Origin: JAPPHA01 sp965220985
GTDB taxonomy: Bacteria; Pseudomonadota; Alphaproteobacteria; Rhodobacterales; Rhodobacteraceae
NCBI GenBank assembly: GCA_965220985.1
Contig: OZ244854.1
Span: 1,054,001 to 1,118,000 of the forward strand
Length of the DNA: 64,000 bases
Reading direction: 5' to 3'
Below are positions 55,701 to 63,744 of this stretch, piece by piece. The notes beneath the pieces were generated by a model. The model saw only the letters and a program-made list of their open reading frames with translations, was not told where the DNA came from and searched no databases. The stretch's first letter is position 1. The number at the start of each line of letters is the position of its first letter. Both the position numbers and the translations under genes were made by a program.

Positions 55701-57900
55701 AGTCCTGCGCCTGAACAAGGGGCTGGCCGTTTTCCGTCCTGCAATGACAATCCGATTGGAGGAGAATCAGAGCGGACGCGGTTTTTCGGGTGTGGATTTC
55801 GAGCCCCTCTCTCTTCACTACAAAGGGCAAGTCTTGCAGATCCACGTCATGGTGGAATTTGCCAATCGCGGGCTCGGTGCAATGAGCGAAGCGCTGCGTT
55901 TGTCGATGGACTATTTCACGCTTGACGAACAAGAGTTTCTGGATCGTTGGCTGGCCGGGCGCGACCAGGAAATCAATCGCCAGACAACGCCCGAGTCTTG
56001 GAACGCAATCGTCGACAGTTTGAACAATCCGGTACAGAAGCGCATCGTCGCCGACACCCGCGAACAGACCAACGTTCTGGTACTCGCTGGACCCGGCTCC
56101 GGAAAGACACGGGTACTTGTTCACCGCATTGCGTGGCTCATCCGTGTCCGCCGAGAAAATCCTCGCGGCATTGTTGCTCTTGCCTACAACCGACATGCCG
56201 CAGTCGAGATCCGGCGTCGTCTCGCTGATCTGATCGGCGACGACTCCCGTGGCGTGATCGTTCTCACCTGTCATGCACTTGCCATGCGCCTGACGGGGAC
56301 CACATTCGCTGGCACATCGGAAAAACCGGATGACAAGTCATTCCAGGAGGTCATGAGCCATGCGGTCAAACTGCTCCGCGGCGAGGAACTCTCGCCCGAA
56401 GAGGCGGACGAACGGCGTGCTCGATTGCTCGAAGGCTTTCGGTGGATTCTCGTTGACGAGTATCAGGACGTTGCGCAGGAACAATACGATCTGATATCAG
56501 CTCTCGCTGGCCGAACGAGTGAAGACAAGGACGGAAAGCTGACAGTTTTTGTTGTCGGCGACGATGATCAGAACATCTACTCGTTCAATGGCGCATCGGT
56601 CGAGTTCATTCGTCGGTTCGATGAAGACTACAAATCGAAACCGTCATATCTGACTGACAACTACCGTTCGACTGCAAATGTCATCGCTGCAGCAAATGCT
56701 GTTATTGAACCTGCGCAAAACAGGATGAAGGCCAAGCATCCCATCACGATCAATCGTGCGAGAAAGAATGATGCCCCCGGCGGAAATTGGGAAAACCTGG
56801 ACCCCGTTGCACGCGGGAGGGTGCAAATCATCCCGGTCCAAAGGGGCATCGTCAGCCAAGCACAAACGGTTGTTGCGGAGGTTCAACGGCTCGGCGATTG
56901 CGATGACGGCTGGAACTGGTCGAACTGTGCGGTCATTGCTCGCGAGTGGAAGTACCTGGAGCCGGTCAGAGCTATATGCGAGGCACAGAACATCCCGGTC
57001 CAGATGGCAAACGAAGAGATACCAAGTTTCTGGCGCATGCGTGAGACTCGCGCTTTTCTTTCGTGGTTGCGCGATCTCGACCCGCCGACTGTCGACACAA
57101 ACATACTGAGGGAACATTCAATTTCATGGCCCAGCGATCACTGGCACGACTTGCTGCGTCAGGCCGTCGATGAACATGCCCTTGAAGTCGGAGATGCTGA
57201 AATTCCGGTCAGACATTTCATCGAGTGGTTGGCTGAATGGGGTCAAGACATCCGTCGTCGACAGCAAGGGCTCCTGCTTCTCACCGCCCATCGCGCCAAG
57301 GGTCTGGAGTTCGATCATGTCGCGGTGCTCGACGGCGGCTGGGGCCGAACGGGTCGCAACGAAGATCCGGATGCATCCCGAAGGCTTTATTACGTCGCCA
57401 TGACGCGGGCGCGACAGACACTCATGCTTGCACGCGCCGGAAACTCGCGTGGATTTCATGCCGAGCTTATCGGAAATCCAGCCACGATCTCGCGTGAGGC
57501 TCCCCAGCTTCCTCCTTGTCCAAAAGAAGCGGAATGGCGGTATCTCCGCCCACCTCTCAACGAGATCAACATCGGGTTCGCAGGGCGTCACAGCAAGCAC
57601 AACCGGATTCACCGAGACATCGCAAATCTGTCGGTCGGCGATCATCTTGATCTGGTGAAACGAGACAAAGATGGAGTCCTTCTTCTCCGCAGCCGAGGAA
57701 GTGTCGTCGGAAGTCTTGCCAGCTCATTCAAGCCACCCGACAGGATGAGGTGTCGATCAGCCAAGGTCTTTGCCATCGTCGGATGGAGTCGCGAGGCATC
57801 AGACCCGAAATACCAAAGTTCTTTCAGATGCGATGAATGGGAAGTTGTTGTGCCCGAATTGGTCTACGAACCGATAACGTGGGCAAAGCAACGCGAGTAG
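52720..57900 (+). CDS. Exonuclease-RecQ-UvrD fusion helicase
   Basis: 1726 residues with three modules. Residues 15-145: a DnaQ/RNase-T-like DEDD exonuclease with D22, E24, D78 and D135; the DEDDh histidine place holds Asn130. Residues 264-276 carry C264, C269, C272 and H275/H276, a possible zinc knuckle. Residues about 300-800: a RecQ helicase with PTGTGKS (322-328) and DEAHCLSRWGHDFRP (425-439). Residues about 1090-1620: a UvrD/PcrA-type SF1 helicase with GPGSGKT (1124-1130), DEYQD (1246-1250) and YYVAMTRAR (1557-1565). Both motors look intact, so it should unwind and perhaps degrade DNA ends or forks. The start is unsure: TTG 52720 is the outer limit, and GTG 52756 has GGAAG 8 bases upstream. 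It stands alone on the plus strand between two pairs of SUKH-family genes and the dctM repeats. Confidence 0.88.
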   Translation: MARQASLPEVTTVSASRCLSFDLEVGKNSRIAAIGAVRSDTDQCLHFTGRDIDTGLAQLDDMAEGASFLLGHNLIAHDLPHLAAANPNLELLKLPIIDTLRLSPLAFPRNPYHALIKHYHDGALVSGRRNDPKWDAKIALDLFNEEFAALAKAEPDLLVAWHWLCTPDHGGIDRALDAVFDEIRKSRRPSEAEAAAAISQRLDGASCTVEAGHLLDNFDELGWPLAYFLAWLSVAGGNSVMPPWVRHQFPEAGRLARRLRDAACTDPACNWCREHHDATKELKRWFGYDSFRPEPVADDGKSMQQAIVEEVMARKHALGILPTGTGKSLCYQIPALSRYDKTGALTVVISPLVALMADQVAGLERSGIGCCVTVNGLLSMPERADALDKIRLGDAGILLISPEQLRSRTLQRALEQREIGGWVIDEAHCLSRWGHDFRPDYRYVSRFIRKRAGEGRIPPVLCLTATAKPDVVRDITEHFRRELKIELTVFNGGAERDNLDFEVIPTEAGKKFSDILMVLSSHLPPESEGGSIVYCATRQQSEDIAEYLQSKAISADRFHAGLSPETKKDVQQRFIAGDLRVVVATNAFGMGIDKPDVRLVIHADIPGSLENYLQEAGRAGRDRYPARCVLLYSKDDVERQFGMSARSRLTRREIHGILRALRNLDRKKRVGGKTVGRFRGEVVATAGEILDEDDEKAFERDATTDDTRVRTAIAWLEESELVTREENMVQVFPSSLRVNSIEEVRQRLARADILATYRAQLEKIAAAMINADADEGLSTDELMGVSGLDPERVRGALYDLERFGIANNDTALTAFVHNGVKRSSRKRLSEASEVETSLISHMREEAPDLGKGDSSTLHLRIASQILRNKGLVDPLPERLFRMIRGIAYDGRGEGDTATGSLSARKRDSETVQITLNRSWNALEETARRRREGASRLLDHLLGRLPSGTTGVDLLAETTLGNLLNAIESDLVLKAQVREPRKLLDRALLWLHEQEVLRLNKGLAVFRPAMTIRLEENQSGRGFSGVDFEPLSLHYKGQVLQIHVMVEFANRGLGAMSEALRLSMDYFTLDEQEFLDRWLAGRDQEINRQTTPESWNAIVDSLNNPVQKRIVADTREQTNVLVLAGPGSGKTRVLVHRIAWLIRVRRENPRGIVALAYNRHAAVEIRRRLADLIGDDSRGVIVLTCHALAMRLTGTTFAGTSEKPDDKSFQEVMSHAVKLLRGEELSPEEADERRARLLEGFRWILVDEYQDVAQEQYDLISALAGRTSEDKDGKLTVFVVGDDDQNIYSFNGASVEFIRRFDEDYKSKPSYLTDNYRSTANVIAAANAVIEPAQNRMKAKHPITINRARKNDAPGGNWENLDPVARGRVQIIPVQRGIVSQAQTVVAEVQRLGDCDDGWNWSNCAVIAREWKYLEPVRAICEAQNIPVQMANEEIPSFWRMRETRAFLSWLRDLDPPTVDTNILREHSISWPSDHWHDLLRQAVDEHALEVGDAEIPVRHFIEWLAEWGQDIRRRQQGLLLLTAHRAKGLEFDHVAVLDGGWGRTGRNEDPDASRRLYYVAMTRARQTLMLARAGNSRGFHAELIGNPATISREAPQLPPCPKEAEWRYLRPPLNEINIGFAGRHSKHNRIHRDIANLSVGDHLDLVKRDKDGVLLLRSRGSVVGSLASSFKPPDRMRCRSAKVFAIVGWSREASDPKYQSSFRCDEWEVVVPELVYEPITWAKQRE

Positions 57901-57963
57901 CTCTCATTTTGACATCGGGCTGTTGAAACGAACTTGACGACCATCTTTGCAGTGGGTGACCAA

Positions 57964-58156
57964 GATGATCGGGCTGATCACGCCACCCTACGGGATTCTC
58001 CTGTTTGTCATCAACGCGGCAACGGGCATTCCGCTCAAGGAGATCATTGGCGAGATCTGGACGTTCCTGGCAGTGCTCGTCGTCGCCCTTCTCTTGCTCA
58101 TTTTGGTTCCGGACATTGTGCTGTGGCTGCCGAGGCTCTTCGGCTATCAGGGGTAG
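57964..58156 (+). repeat. Direct repeat copy 2: detached 3' fragment of dctM
   Basis: A second copy of the last 64 codons of dctM, including its stop, with no upstream part of the gene. The frame is still intact (IGLITPPYGILLFVINAATG), but no start or transporter sequence precedes it; the preceding 60 bases belong to the helicase 3' region. Differences from copy 1 are nearly all at third codon positions, so this copy evolved for a time as part of a working dctM. Confidence 0.9.
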
Positions 58157-58290
58157 TCCACCCAGGGGGTTGGATGGGTGACATCGTTGCTTCACCGCCA
58201 CACCAACAAGTCATCACACTCGTAAACCACGGCAGCGACTAGCAAGAAGTCAAAAACTGTCCCTCTCAATTCACCTCAACTCGGTAAACA

Positions 58291-59124
58291 TCACGATGAT
58301 TGGCCCTCGGCAATTTGAAGCGCACGAACAATATGGTCTCTTTCTGTGCTATCAACAAAATCGAGCTGATCTCCCTTATCGAAACTCTCCAGATAGAACT
58401 TCAACTTGTCGACTTCACCCAACAGAGCCAGTGCAGCGAGGTGATTGATCTGGAGCATTCCATAAGAACTCGCAGCCAGTTCGGCGTGATCACGAAGAGC
58501 TCCGTCCAAGTTCTGCTCCTCGGCCCATGCAATCGCACTTTCTGACGCTTGCCGGACATGCTGCTCCATAATCTGAGGCGCTCTGAAATCGCCAGGATTC
58601 GCTGCTATAGCCAGTGGAAAGAACCGGCGGTCAACCGCCCGAACTCTCGCACAAGCAGCATAAAAAGAGTCATTTTGAACACCGGGCCAAACGGACAACT
58701 CCTGCTCGTCTGGCAGATCCGTCAACGTGTAACCGACGGTGACCTCTCGATCTGAAAGCCTAAAAGCTGCGAACCGGTATCCCTCTAAATCTTTCGACAC
58801 CTCCCACCCGAGGATTTCGAGCTGTTCATCCACGTGACCAATTTCAGTCCCTCCGCTACCGAATTTACGCGCACTGAATATAGGACCTTCATCGTAACCC
58901 TGGTCGACCAGGGGAACTCCTGGAACAAACCCAAGTTCTTTGGCAACCGGTCCACTCAGAACAGCCTTTCCGTCTTTGACTTGCAGACGAATATCTCTCC
59001 CCGGTCCGGCGAATCCACCTTTTCCTGTGTTGACGTCAGCATTGCTCTTCTTGGCAACTAGGACTCTGCTCCTTGCATCTGTGTCACTGTTGCTGGCGTA
59101 AACCGAGACTGGTAGCGTTTCCAT
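58291..59124 (-). CDS. Paralogous family protein, subtype 1, SUKH domain absent
   Basis: 277 residues from ATG 59124 (the frame is open to 59229). It shares with the protein at 50159 the subtype-1 stretch VAKELGFVPGVPLVDQGYDEG. It then has the common domain: IGHVDEQLEILGWEVS, RLSDREVTVGY, HVRQASESAIAWAEEQ, HLAALALLGEVDKL. It ends right after that domain (ALQIAEGQSS) with no SUKH part. Downstream of the protein at 59286 on the same strand, after a 161-bp gap. Function unknown. Confidence 0.7.
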   Translation of the reverse strand: METLPVSVYASNSDTDARSRVLVAKKSNADVNTGKGGFAGPGRDIRLQVKDGKAVLSGPVAKELGFVPGVPLVDQGYDEGPIFSARKFGSGGTEIGHVDEQLEILGWEVSKDLEGYRFAAFRLSDREVTVGYTLTDLPDEQELSVWPGVQNDSFYAACARVRAVDRRFFPLAIAANPGDFRAPQIMEQHVRQASESAIAWAEEQNLDGALRDHAELAASSYGMLQINHLAALALLGEVDKLKFYLESFDKGDQLDFVDSTERDHIVRALQIAEGQSS

Positions 59125-59285
59125 GAGCAGCCATTCTCCACAACACCTACCGATAAGCAAGTGTTTGCATGTCGAACGCTCCTCGGCCTTCGGACAGTTC
59201 GTTTTGGTCCGCGACCGCGCTGTGTCCAACTTGTTCCTGGATATCCTGTCACAGGGTTCTCTGTCATCAGTTTGGGAATTGGATG

Positions 59286-60587
59286 TTACGTGTCGTGGGT
59301 TTCAAACTTCATCTCCAGATCGAAAAAATCAGGAGGAAGCACGATGCTCCGCACGCGGTTCTCGACAAGTGCAAAAAAGAACTCTGCAACATCAACAGCC
59401 AGAATTTCGTCGTAAAAAATGCCTTTGTGGCAAATCGCGACTGCCCAATTGTCAGGATCGCCCGGCTCGCAGATGAACGACAGGTAATCGCCGCTGCCCG
59501 TGCGGGCAAACGCAACCGCAGCACCATCTTCGGGGGGAGAGAGGCGCGGGTAGTAGACCGGATGACGTTCGTGCAAGCGCGAATAAGAACACATGGCATT
59601 CTTCGCCACGACGGCAGTATCGAGATCCTTGTTCTCATGGAAAGGCGAAGGCAACCAGATGGAACCACCAATGCAACCGGCCCCCAAGCGATCAATCAGT
59701 ACCTTGAAACCGGCCGGCAAAGCGCATCCGATCTCCGCCTCCACTGCAGCCCATGCCGCCCCACCGAAGCCTGATGGCCGTGCGGTCGCCCCCAGAGCCT
59801 CAACAATTTCGTCTTGCCATGCGGTCACTGGTTGGCGACGACGTCGCGAACCGCAGAGCTTGCTGCCTATCCGGCCTTCGGCAAATTGGAGCGCGCGGTC
59901 GACGTGATCCCTTGTCACGTAGTTGACAAACCCGAGCCGGTCTCCCGCATCGAAACTTTCCAGATAGGATCTCAGCCGACCCAGCTCACGAATCAGCGCC
60001 AATGCTGCAAGGTGCCAGATCGGGGACGCACCTGCTGAACTCGTCGAAATCACCGCATGTTCGATAAGCGCCTTGTTTAAATCCTGATCCTGCGCCCATG
60101 TTATGACCGTGTCAGACGCTTGTCGAACGTGCTGCTCATGCAATTCAGGCACGCTGATGTCGATAGATTCAAGAAGCCTGATAAAGGGGGCGCTCTCTCC
60201 GTAGCCAGGCTCAATTGTGGCACAGGCAGTGGAAAACGCTCTTGTCCGAACAGAAGGCGTCAGCCACAATTTCTGATGGTACGTTAGATTTCTGATACCG
60301 TAAATCAGGCTAATGTATCGATCTGAAAGCCGATAAGTTCCGATCCTGATTCCCGTGTCTCTCGACAACTGCCACCCGAGTGACTTGAGCAGATCATCCA
60401 CATGGCCGATCTTCATTTCTCCGCTCTGTGAACCGCTCACACTTTGAATTCCGCTGTCGCGGGTGACGCCAGTCTTGGGCATTCGTTTGAATGTCCTCAC
60501 CAGTCGCTGACGGACACTCGCTGCAACACCGCGAACGTAAGCGACTGCACGATCGACAAGAATTCTCACCCAGAATAGATCGTACAA
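59286..60587 (-). CDS. Paralogous family protein, subtype 2, with C-terminal SUKH (SMI1/KNR4)-like domain
   Basis: 433 residues from TTG 60587, which has GAGG 5 bases upstream. An amphipathic or weakly hydrophobic N-terminus (residues 1-33) and linker precede the shared domain from residue 58 (MKIGHVDDLLKSLGWQLS, RLSDRYISLIYG, HVRQASDTVITWAQDQ, HLAALAL, DAGDRLGFV). Residues about 255-433 form the SUKH-like part (EAEIGCALPAGFKVLIDRLG, AVDVAEFFFALVENRV), closely similar to that at 50159. First gene of the pair with 58291. If the family is an immunity set, this and 50159 are its best SUKH-type members; no toxin is seen beside them. Confidence 0.75.
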   Translation of the reverse strand: MYDLFWVRILVDRAVAYVRGVAASVRQRLVRTFKRMPKTGVTRDSGIQSVSGSQSGEMKIGHVDDLLKSLGWQLSRDTGIRIGTYRLSDRYISLIYGIRNLTYHQKLWLTPSVRTRAFSTACATIEPGYGESAPFIRLLESIDISVPELHEQHVRQASDTVITWAQDQDLNKALIEHAVISTSSAGASPIWHLAALALIRELGRLRSYLESFDAGDRLGFVNYVTRDHVDRALQFAEGRIGSKLCGSRRRRQPVTAWQDEIVEALGATARPSGFGGAAWAAVEAEIGCALPAGFKVLIDRLGAGCIGGSIWLPSPFHENKDLDTAVVAKNAMCSYSRLHERHPVYYPRLSPPEDGAAVAFARTGSGDYLSFICEPGDPDNWAVAICHKGIFYDEILAVDVAEFFFALVENRVRSIVLPPDFFDLEMKFETHDT

Positions 60588-60870
60588 ATCAGCCTCTCTT
60601 CATTTTTGATCACAGGTCAATCGAGTCCGGGAATGTCAAACTTGGACCTCGCGTCACGCACCTGTCAATCATGATATCATCACTGGCCCAGCTCACTCGC
60701 CTGAAACACTCTCGGACCTTGTTGTAACATGCCCGAAATCCCCTGCTTTCGGCCTCGTGCATTTCCGTGTGCTGGCCGGTATGAGACACGTGATGGGACA
60801 GTGCCGCTGTCCGGTGTGGGGATTCCTGCGCACTTGACCGGCAATCAGGCGAATTCGAACGGAGGTTCAC

Positions 60871-62058
60871 ATGTTTGAGACACTGAAACCCGCGCAGCCG
60901 GACAAGATCCTGCAGCTCATCGGAATGTTCAGGAGCGACGACCGGCCCGAGAAACTCGACCTCGGCGTGGGCGTCTACAAGAATTCCGACGGCGTCACGC
61001 CGGTCATGTCAGCAGTGCGAAAAGCCGAGCTGAAAGTCATCGACGCGCAAACGTCAAAGACCTACCTTGGCATCGAAGGGCACGCAGGTTTCAATGACGC
61101 GATGGCGCGCCTTGCTCTTGGCGACAGCCTGGACCCCAATCGAACCCGAACCATGCAGGCTCCGGGCGGATCCGGTTCCATTCGCATCCTCGCCGAGCTC
61201 CTCGCGGCGGCCAATCCGCAAGCCACCGTCCATCTGTCCGACCCCACCTGGCCCAACCACCTGCCGACCGTCACGGCGGCCGGCTTCAGGACAAGCGCCT
61301 ATCGGTATTTCGACGCCTCAACAGGAACCGTCGAGTTCGATTCTATGCTCGAGTCGCTGAGTACCGCATCGCCCGGTGACATCGTTGTCTTGCACGCCTG
61401 CTGCCACAACCCCACCGGCGCCAACATCACCCCGGAACAGTGGCCAGTTCTTGCCGAGTTCCTGGTCGAAAAGAAACTCATCCCGTTCGTCGACATGGCC
61501 TACCAGGGATTCGGAGACGGAATCGACGCCGATGCCGCCGGATTGCGTTGCCTCGCCGATACGGTTCCCGAACTTGTCGCCGCGGTCAGCTGTTCAAAGA
61601 ATTTCGGCGTGTACTGTGACCGCGTCGGCGCGGCCATCATTGTCGGTCGAACACCCGAACAGGCCGACACGGCATTCAGTCAACTGAAGGCGATCGCCAG
61701 AAAAAGCTATTCGATGCCACCCAACCATGCTGCGGCGTCTGTCTTCGCTGTCCTCGAGGATGACGACTTGAGATCGGAATGGCATGAAGAACTGACAGGA
61801 ATGCGAACGCGGATGCTCAGGCTGCGCGAGGGATTTGCCGATGCCCTGAAAAAATGCACCGGAAGTGACCGTTTCGACTTTCTGGCAACCCACCGCGGCA
61901 TGTTCTCCCGTTTGGGTCTGTCACCAGAACAGGTCGAACGGCTGCGCACGGACAAAGCGGTCTACATGGTCGGTGACAGCAGAATCAACGTGGCAGGACT
62001 TCCCGACCAAGGTCTCGACCGACTTGCCGAGGCCGTGGCAAACGTCATGAACGACTGA
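60871..62058 (+). CDS. Aspartate/aromatic-amino-acid aminotransferase (class I PLP)
   Basis: 395 residues, the AspC/TyrB family. KLDLGVGVYKNSDG at the N-terminus and the PLP-binding Lys243 in SCSKNFG are as expected; HNPTGANITPEQW is the PLP-phosphate/Asn block. It interconverts Asp, Tyr or Phe with their oxoacids using 2-oxoglutarate. GGAGG precedes the ATG. It is not obviously linked to either neighbour; the 283-bp gap before it holds no gene I can support. Confidence 0.93.
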   Translation: MFETLKPAQPDKILQLIGMFRSDDRPEKLDLGVGVYKNSDGVTPVMSAVRKAELKVIDAQTSKTYLGIEGHAGFNDAMARLALGDSLDPNRTRTMQAPGGSGSIRILAELLAAANPQATVHLSDPTWPNHLPTVTAAGFRTSAYRYFDASTGTVEFDSMLESLSTASPGDIVVLHACCHNPTGANITPEQWPVLAEFLVEKKLIPFVDMAYQGFGDGIDADAAGLRCLADTVPELVAAVSCSKNFGVYCDRVGAAIIVGRTPEQADTAFSQLKAIARKSYSMPPNHAAASVFAVLEDDDLRSEWHEELTGMRTRMLRLREGFADALKKCTGSDRFDFLATHRGMFSRLGLSPEQVERLRTDKAVYMVGDSRINVAGLPDQGLDRLAEAVANVMND

Positions 62059-62060
62059 AA

Positions 62061-62099
62061 CGTTACGGATCAACCCCGCATGGGTGAAATCCTGTAACG
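62061..62099. terminator. Bidirectional hairpin between convergent aminotransferase and MFS genes
   Basis: CGTTACGGAT pairs with ATCCTGTAACG (one bulged T), with an inner CCC/GGG extension. It lies 2 bases after the aminotransferase stop and 13 bases before the MFS stop, where a shared terminator is expected. No T-run, so Rho-independent ending is unsure. Confidence 0.45.
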
Positions 62100-62111
62100 G
62101 AAAGCGATCGA

Positions 62112-63314
62112 TCACGACATGTTCTTGCGTGTCGCCATCCGGTGCACCGTACGGAAGACGACGATGGCCGAACTCGCAACCGCCAGTGCCAGGATCACTG
62201 ACAGCATTGCCTCAATGCCCGCAGCGACAATCAGGTTGCCCGCAACCAGCGGAAACCCGAATACGCCAACGAAGTAGGACAGCGAGAAGAGCAGGAGCGA
62301 TTGCGGCATTCGTCCCTCCGGCGCCTCGTTCGCGGCAAGCCCGGTGATGACGGAATAGGTGAGTCCATAGCCCAAGCCGAGAACTGCCGACGCCCCAAGA
62401 TAGGCGAGCGCGCTGCTGGTGGCGGTCATGAAGAGAACGATCGAAATCAATGTCAGACCAGTCAGGATCAGGAGCGAATGAAAAGGATCCTTTTGGACCA
62501 CGTAACCCGCAAGGAGCATCCGGCAGAGGATGGCAACGGTCATGAACCCGACAAAGAAGAGCGAGTAGTCAAAGCCGTAATGCGCGGCATAGCTTGTCTG
62601 AAAGCTCGAGAGCCCGCCGAAGATGGCGCCGCCGACCCCCACCATCACGATTGAATAGATCGCTGGTGACCCAGCGACCTCGCGCGCAGATTCAAGCGAG
62701 ATGCGGCTCACTTGCGGAAGAATCTTGCCCGTGCCGATCAGGCGTTGGTGCAGCCAGAGAAAAATCGCACCGCCAATCAGACTCGCAACGGCAGCAACCA
62801 GGAAGGCCGATTCCAGCGGCAATCCCATCCCTGTCGCAATGCGACCGATGATCGGCCCGGTACCGATCCCTGTCATCATTGACCCGGAGAGAAGCGCCAG
62901 GAACTTCACCCTTCGCGCAGGCTCCATGATCGCCGCCACGAGGATCGGGCCAATCGTGTACCAGGTGCCCCAGCCCATGCCGAGCACGAAGCCCATCAGG
63001 ATCAATCCTGTCCCTGCCGAGGGTATCAACGCGAATCCAAGCCCGGAAGCCGCGAGAAAAAGCGCCGAGACCGCCACAGCCCGCGCCGAGCCCAGCATGT
63101 CGCCGATATGGCCCGATAGGATCACCAGGATGACCGTGCTGATGGTGGCGGCCGAGATGATCAGTCCGGCCATTGCTTCATCGCCACCGCGTTGGACGAC
63201 AAGCATCGGAATCAGGAATGTCACTCCGTAGGCGATCGAAAGGAGATACCCGCCGAGACAGAGAATCGCGAATTCTCCGCGGGCAACGCGGGACTGGCTC
63301 GAATTGTCCGTCAT
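62112..63314 (-). CDS. MFS transporter
   Basis: 400 residues, about 12 membrane segments in two halves of six, consistent with a major facilitator. The loop after segment 2 (LSGHIGDMLGSARAVAVS) resembles the MFS signature between helices 2 and 3. AAGGGA precedes ATG 63314. Substrate not predictable. Confidence 0.88.
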   Translation of the reverse strand: MTDNSSQSRVARGEFAILCLGGYLLSIAYGVTFLIPMLVVQRGGDEAMAGLIISAATISTVILVILSGHIGDMLGSARAVAVSALFLAASGLGFALIPSAGTGLILMGFVLGMGWGTWYTIGPILVAAIMEPARRVKFLALLSGSMMTGIGTGPIIGRIATGMGLPLESAFLVAAVASLIGGAIFLWLHQRLIGTGKILPQVSRISLESAREVAGSPAIYSIVMVGVGGAIFGGLSSFQTSYAAHYGFDYSLFFVGFMTVAILCRMLLAGYVVQKDPFHSLLILTGLTLISIVLFMTATSSALAYLGASAVLGLGYGLTYSVITGLAANEAPEGRMPQSLLLFSLSYFVGVFGFPLVAGNLIVAAGIEAMLSVILALAVASSAIVVFRTVHRMATRKNMS

Positions 63315-63744
63315 GTGGTCCCTTGTTGTTGATCTTCCATGAAATTCACTCGGATCTCAGCGACAAAGGCACCTAAAGCGTCAGCAACAGACGGTCTTCC
63401 CGCACAGACATGTTAACATGTCGTCGGCATGCAGGCATGCACTTGCATGACATTGCCAACGCAACGACAATCAAACGGCTCTCGAAGTCAATGTCTTCGG
63501 TGATTTGGCGCGTTCGGTCTCAACCACTGGACCCACCGACAGACGCCGTTGATTGTTGATCCGGATCAGCCAGCCTGCCGAGACCTCCAAGACGATCGCA
63601 ACAGTACCGCGAGGCCGACCAACCTGTATTCCAATGCAGTTGACGCACGGTTGAGGCGGAAGCCCCTCTTGTCACAATCCAAGTGTTGTTGATGAACTGG
63701 TTGCCGAACCAGGACAGCTGCATGTGGCGAGATCCCGCAACCCT
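63315..63744. other. Intergenic region between hemJ and the MFS gene; includes palindrome
   Basis: 430 bp without a convincing gene. It contains a perfect 16-bp palindrome GACATGTTAACATGTC (63407-63422) followed by GGCATGCAGGCATGC and TTGCATGAC, a cluster of CATG-centred half-sites upstream of the MFS gene that looks like an operator. This is also the right-hand end of the stretch that separates hemJ from rho. Confidence 0.5.

Larger units (their letters stand above)
50045..58156. mobile_element. Putative inserted or duplicated segment bracketed by dctM 3' repeats
   Basis: The segment from the dctM stop to the end of the detached dctM fragment holds two paralogous proteins and the large helicase. 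Its ends are 193-bp imperfect direct repeats, and the first dctM copy keeps an intact reading frame, as happens when an element enters a gene's 3' end and restores it. No integrase or transposase is seen, so a recombination-driven duplication is equally possible. Confidence 0.4.

Noticed and set aside
57934..58242. Plus-strand frame over the detached dctM fragment as a gene
   Set aside because: Its coding-like part is only the copied dctM 3' end; an alternative frame there lacks a start and any function.
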